From Paragordius varius (taxonomy: Eukaryota > Nematomorpha): a DNA stretch of 64,000 nt. Both the position numbers and the translations under genes were made by a program. Of the stretch, positions 62,401-64,000 are shown piece after piece. Location: assembly GCA_964247055.1 (NCBI GenBank), contig OZ176054.1, positions 10,726,001-10,790,000 on the forward strand. Direction: 5' to 3'. Each line of letters begins with the position of its first letter. Position 1 is the stretch's first letter. The notes beneath the pieces are model-generated. The model was not told the DNA's origin. It was given only the letters and a program-made list of their open reading frames with translations, and searched no databases.

Positions 62401-62962
62401 TTTCTCAAAATTTTATTTTTAAGCCAGGTGTAAATTTTTAAAACTGTTTTTAGTTGATACCAAATTATGCAGATATTTAAATTTTTTATCGCGCGGTCTC
62501 GGCATTTGTGCGTTTATTTTAACATGACTAGCCCATTTTAGATGAGAATTCGGGTGTTCCGGAGCCCACATTTAAAAAATAATGTTTTGCTTTTATAAGT
62601 GACTATAATATATTTTAGTAATATTTTCGAATAAAGCATTTAGTTTATATCAAAATTTTTTAATAAAATGTGCGGAATTTTCCCCATTTTAAGCACTTAT
62701 ATAAAAGTGTAAATAATACTCCCTTAAATAACTCTTAAGGGTAAAAACCAACAGCACCATGATGATTCTGATACATTTTCATTCAGAATGTATATATTTA
62801 ATCAGTATATATTATTCACAACACTGTTTGCATTCGACTTTCAATACATATTATATTTAGAATGTAAAAAATGCAGCATATGTGGTACAATAGACGCCAA
62901 TTGTGATACCTTTGGTAACTGCCAATGCAAAGTAGGTTACCGAGGAGATCGTTGTCAAATCC
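59459..62962 (+). CDS. EGF-repeat extracellular protein (partial, internal exons)
   Basis: Five exons, each one six-cysteine EGF-like module and each phase 1-1: 59459-59548 (CDCNLSNIISC...CICKNGYYGTRC), 59627-59716 (CNCKNRSTSC...CNCSPGFWGKSC), 61365-61463 (CECHPVLSERITC...CICAFGYHGKRC), 61528-61626 (CPCSPYNSLTFKC...CTCKPGFYGESC) and 62861-62962 (CKKCSICG...CQCKVGYRGDRC). The CxC...C...CxC...GxxGxxC pattern is that of laminin-, tenascin- or MEGF-type repeats. The joins are continuous in frame; the third exon uses a GC donor (gcaaaa). No signal peptide, other domain or stop is visible, so both ends lie elsewhere and the family cannot be fixed. It probably acts outside the cell in adhesion or signalling. 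Other exons may hide between 59717 and 61364. Confidence 0.8.
61881..62787. mobile_element. Long-TIR element, family C copy 4 (best preserved)
   Basis: The left arm begins TTCTGATAGGAAAATGTATC, then ATCATGGTGCTTTTAGTTTT. The right arm, inverted, carries the same text: TTGGTGCTGTTGG-type block, ending GATACATTTTCATTCAGAA. Arms are about 130 bp with no ORF between them. The element sits in the intron between the fourth and fifth EGF exons; its left side abuts (TA)n. Confidence 0.75.
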
Positions 62963-64000
62963 GTAATTTCTTATATTATCCCAATATCAAAACGATAAAA
63001 ATGAAATATATTGGTCCGATTACGAATATTAAGTTTATTTTTTTTATAAAAATTTAATATTGTAGGGGTCACGGGGAAAATGGTTAGCGTTATTTACCAG
63101 TTTGGACACAATTGTAATCAAACATTTTGAAAAATAAGTACTAATATTTGGTGAATTTATGGCTAAAAGTGGATCTTAGTCCTCGCATTTTAGCCATGTC
63201 CCGCCCGAAAAATAAACAGTCCATTATATAAACAACGCAATAAAATAATAAATTATTATGTACCTTAAAAATTGCTGAACACCTATGCTCCATCAATCAG
63301 CTAATTTAGATTGAAGTTTATGATTATATAAAGAAGTTAATCACTTTTATCTTGTGAAATCGGGAAAACCTACAAGGAAAAGCAATCAAAAATAAATCCC
63401 ACTGATTAATATATTTTTTTTATATGAAGCTAAATAAGGCGGGATATAATAGCAAACAGGACCTATAGAGTTGCGTGTGGAATACCAGAGTTTGAAACTG
63501 CACAATTTTTGAATATTATATGGTCAGCCCTGGTCGGGATGATTGTTTAATTATCTCAAGTCCTGATACCATTTTAGTCCTTTTCTGCAATAAAAAGGGT
63601 GAAAGGGTTTTCATAAGCTTTTTTATTGAAAAAAGTTAAAGCTTGAAAATGTAAAATAACAAAAGAGCTCAAAGGGTTAAAACGTTTCAAATCTTGTTTT
63701 ATTTAAGCAATTATGGTTAATAAAGTTTCAAATATTTTTCACTATGCCTATATATAGCCCACTGTTTGTCGTAAAATTGTTTACTTAATTTTCAACCACA
63801 TAACTGGCGTATCCATAATGGGTGAGGAGCTATATCGAAAAAGTAACTCGACTATATTCACGGCGATCGAAATGATACAAAATGTTATAATATCATTTTT
63901 AGTTTTCTCTTGGCTAAAAGTCGGCATTTTAAATTTATATATACACATATATGTTAGCCTGTCACTGTATTCGAAATCATTCCCTTAATGAATATGATTG
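62963..64000. other. Right end of window, no feature recognised
   Basis: AT-rich sequence after the fifth EGF exon, probably intron of the same gene. No further EGF-type cysteine pattern, RNA gene or repeat family was recognised. Confidence 0.4.

Overview
The window is AT-rich animal nuclear DNA: GT-AG introns carry most of the length, the readable proteins are metazoan (ADAMTS-, SMYD-, TXNDC11-, DM13-, EGF- and VPS52-like), and transposon remains fill introns and intergenic space. Proteins are divergent from vertebrate relatives and partly Asn-rich, so I name no phylum beyond 'invertebrate-like metazoan'. All exon models come from hand-read ORFs joined by splice sites and matching phase.

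Left part. An Asn-rich, largely disordered protein with a C-terminal SH3 domain (1-4123, +) lies tail to tail with an ADAMTS-like gene on the minus strand (5395 to at least 18015). The latter has a disintegrin-like/Cys-rich region and one TSP1 repeat, but its zinc site has lost all three histidines. Possible further 5' exons on the minus strand reach 20930. A SMYD-type SET protein (21809-28316, +; seven phase-consistent exons, 681 residues) carries a MYND-like finger inside the SET domain and a second one at its C terminus.

Middle. A TXNDC11-like thioredoxin-fold gene (about 30988-42307, +) has eleven recognisable exons; its first intron holds a decayed Ty3/gypsy fossil. A small DM13-domain protein follows (45386-45904), then a LINE fragment on the minus strand.

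Right part. VPS52, the GARP/EARP tethering subunit, is one uninterrupted 798-codon exon (51079-53475). Five phase 1-1 exons, each coding one EGF-like repeat, belong to a large extracellular protein (59459-62962).

Repeats. The most interesting structure is at 54661-58272: a Tc1/IS630-type transposase flanked by inverted arms made of tandem 21-bp units, next to (TA)n. It is itself split by a second element with different 21-bp arms and by a CACTA-type element. A sister CACTA copy lies at 7340-8459, and a third foldback element lies in the SMYD intron. Other families include a TTAA-ended MITE (four copies and one end), a 0.9-kb element with arms of about 130 bp (four copies), TA-inserted MITEs and hAT-like elements.
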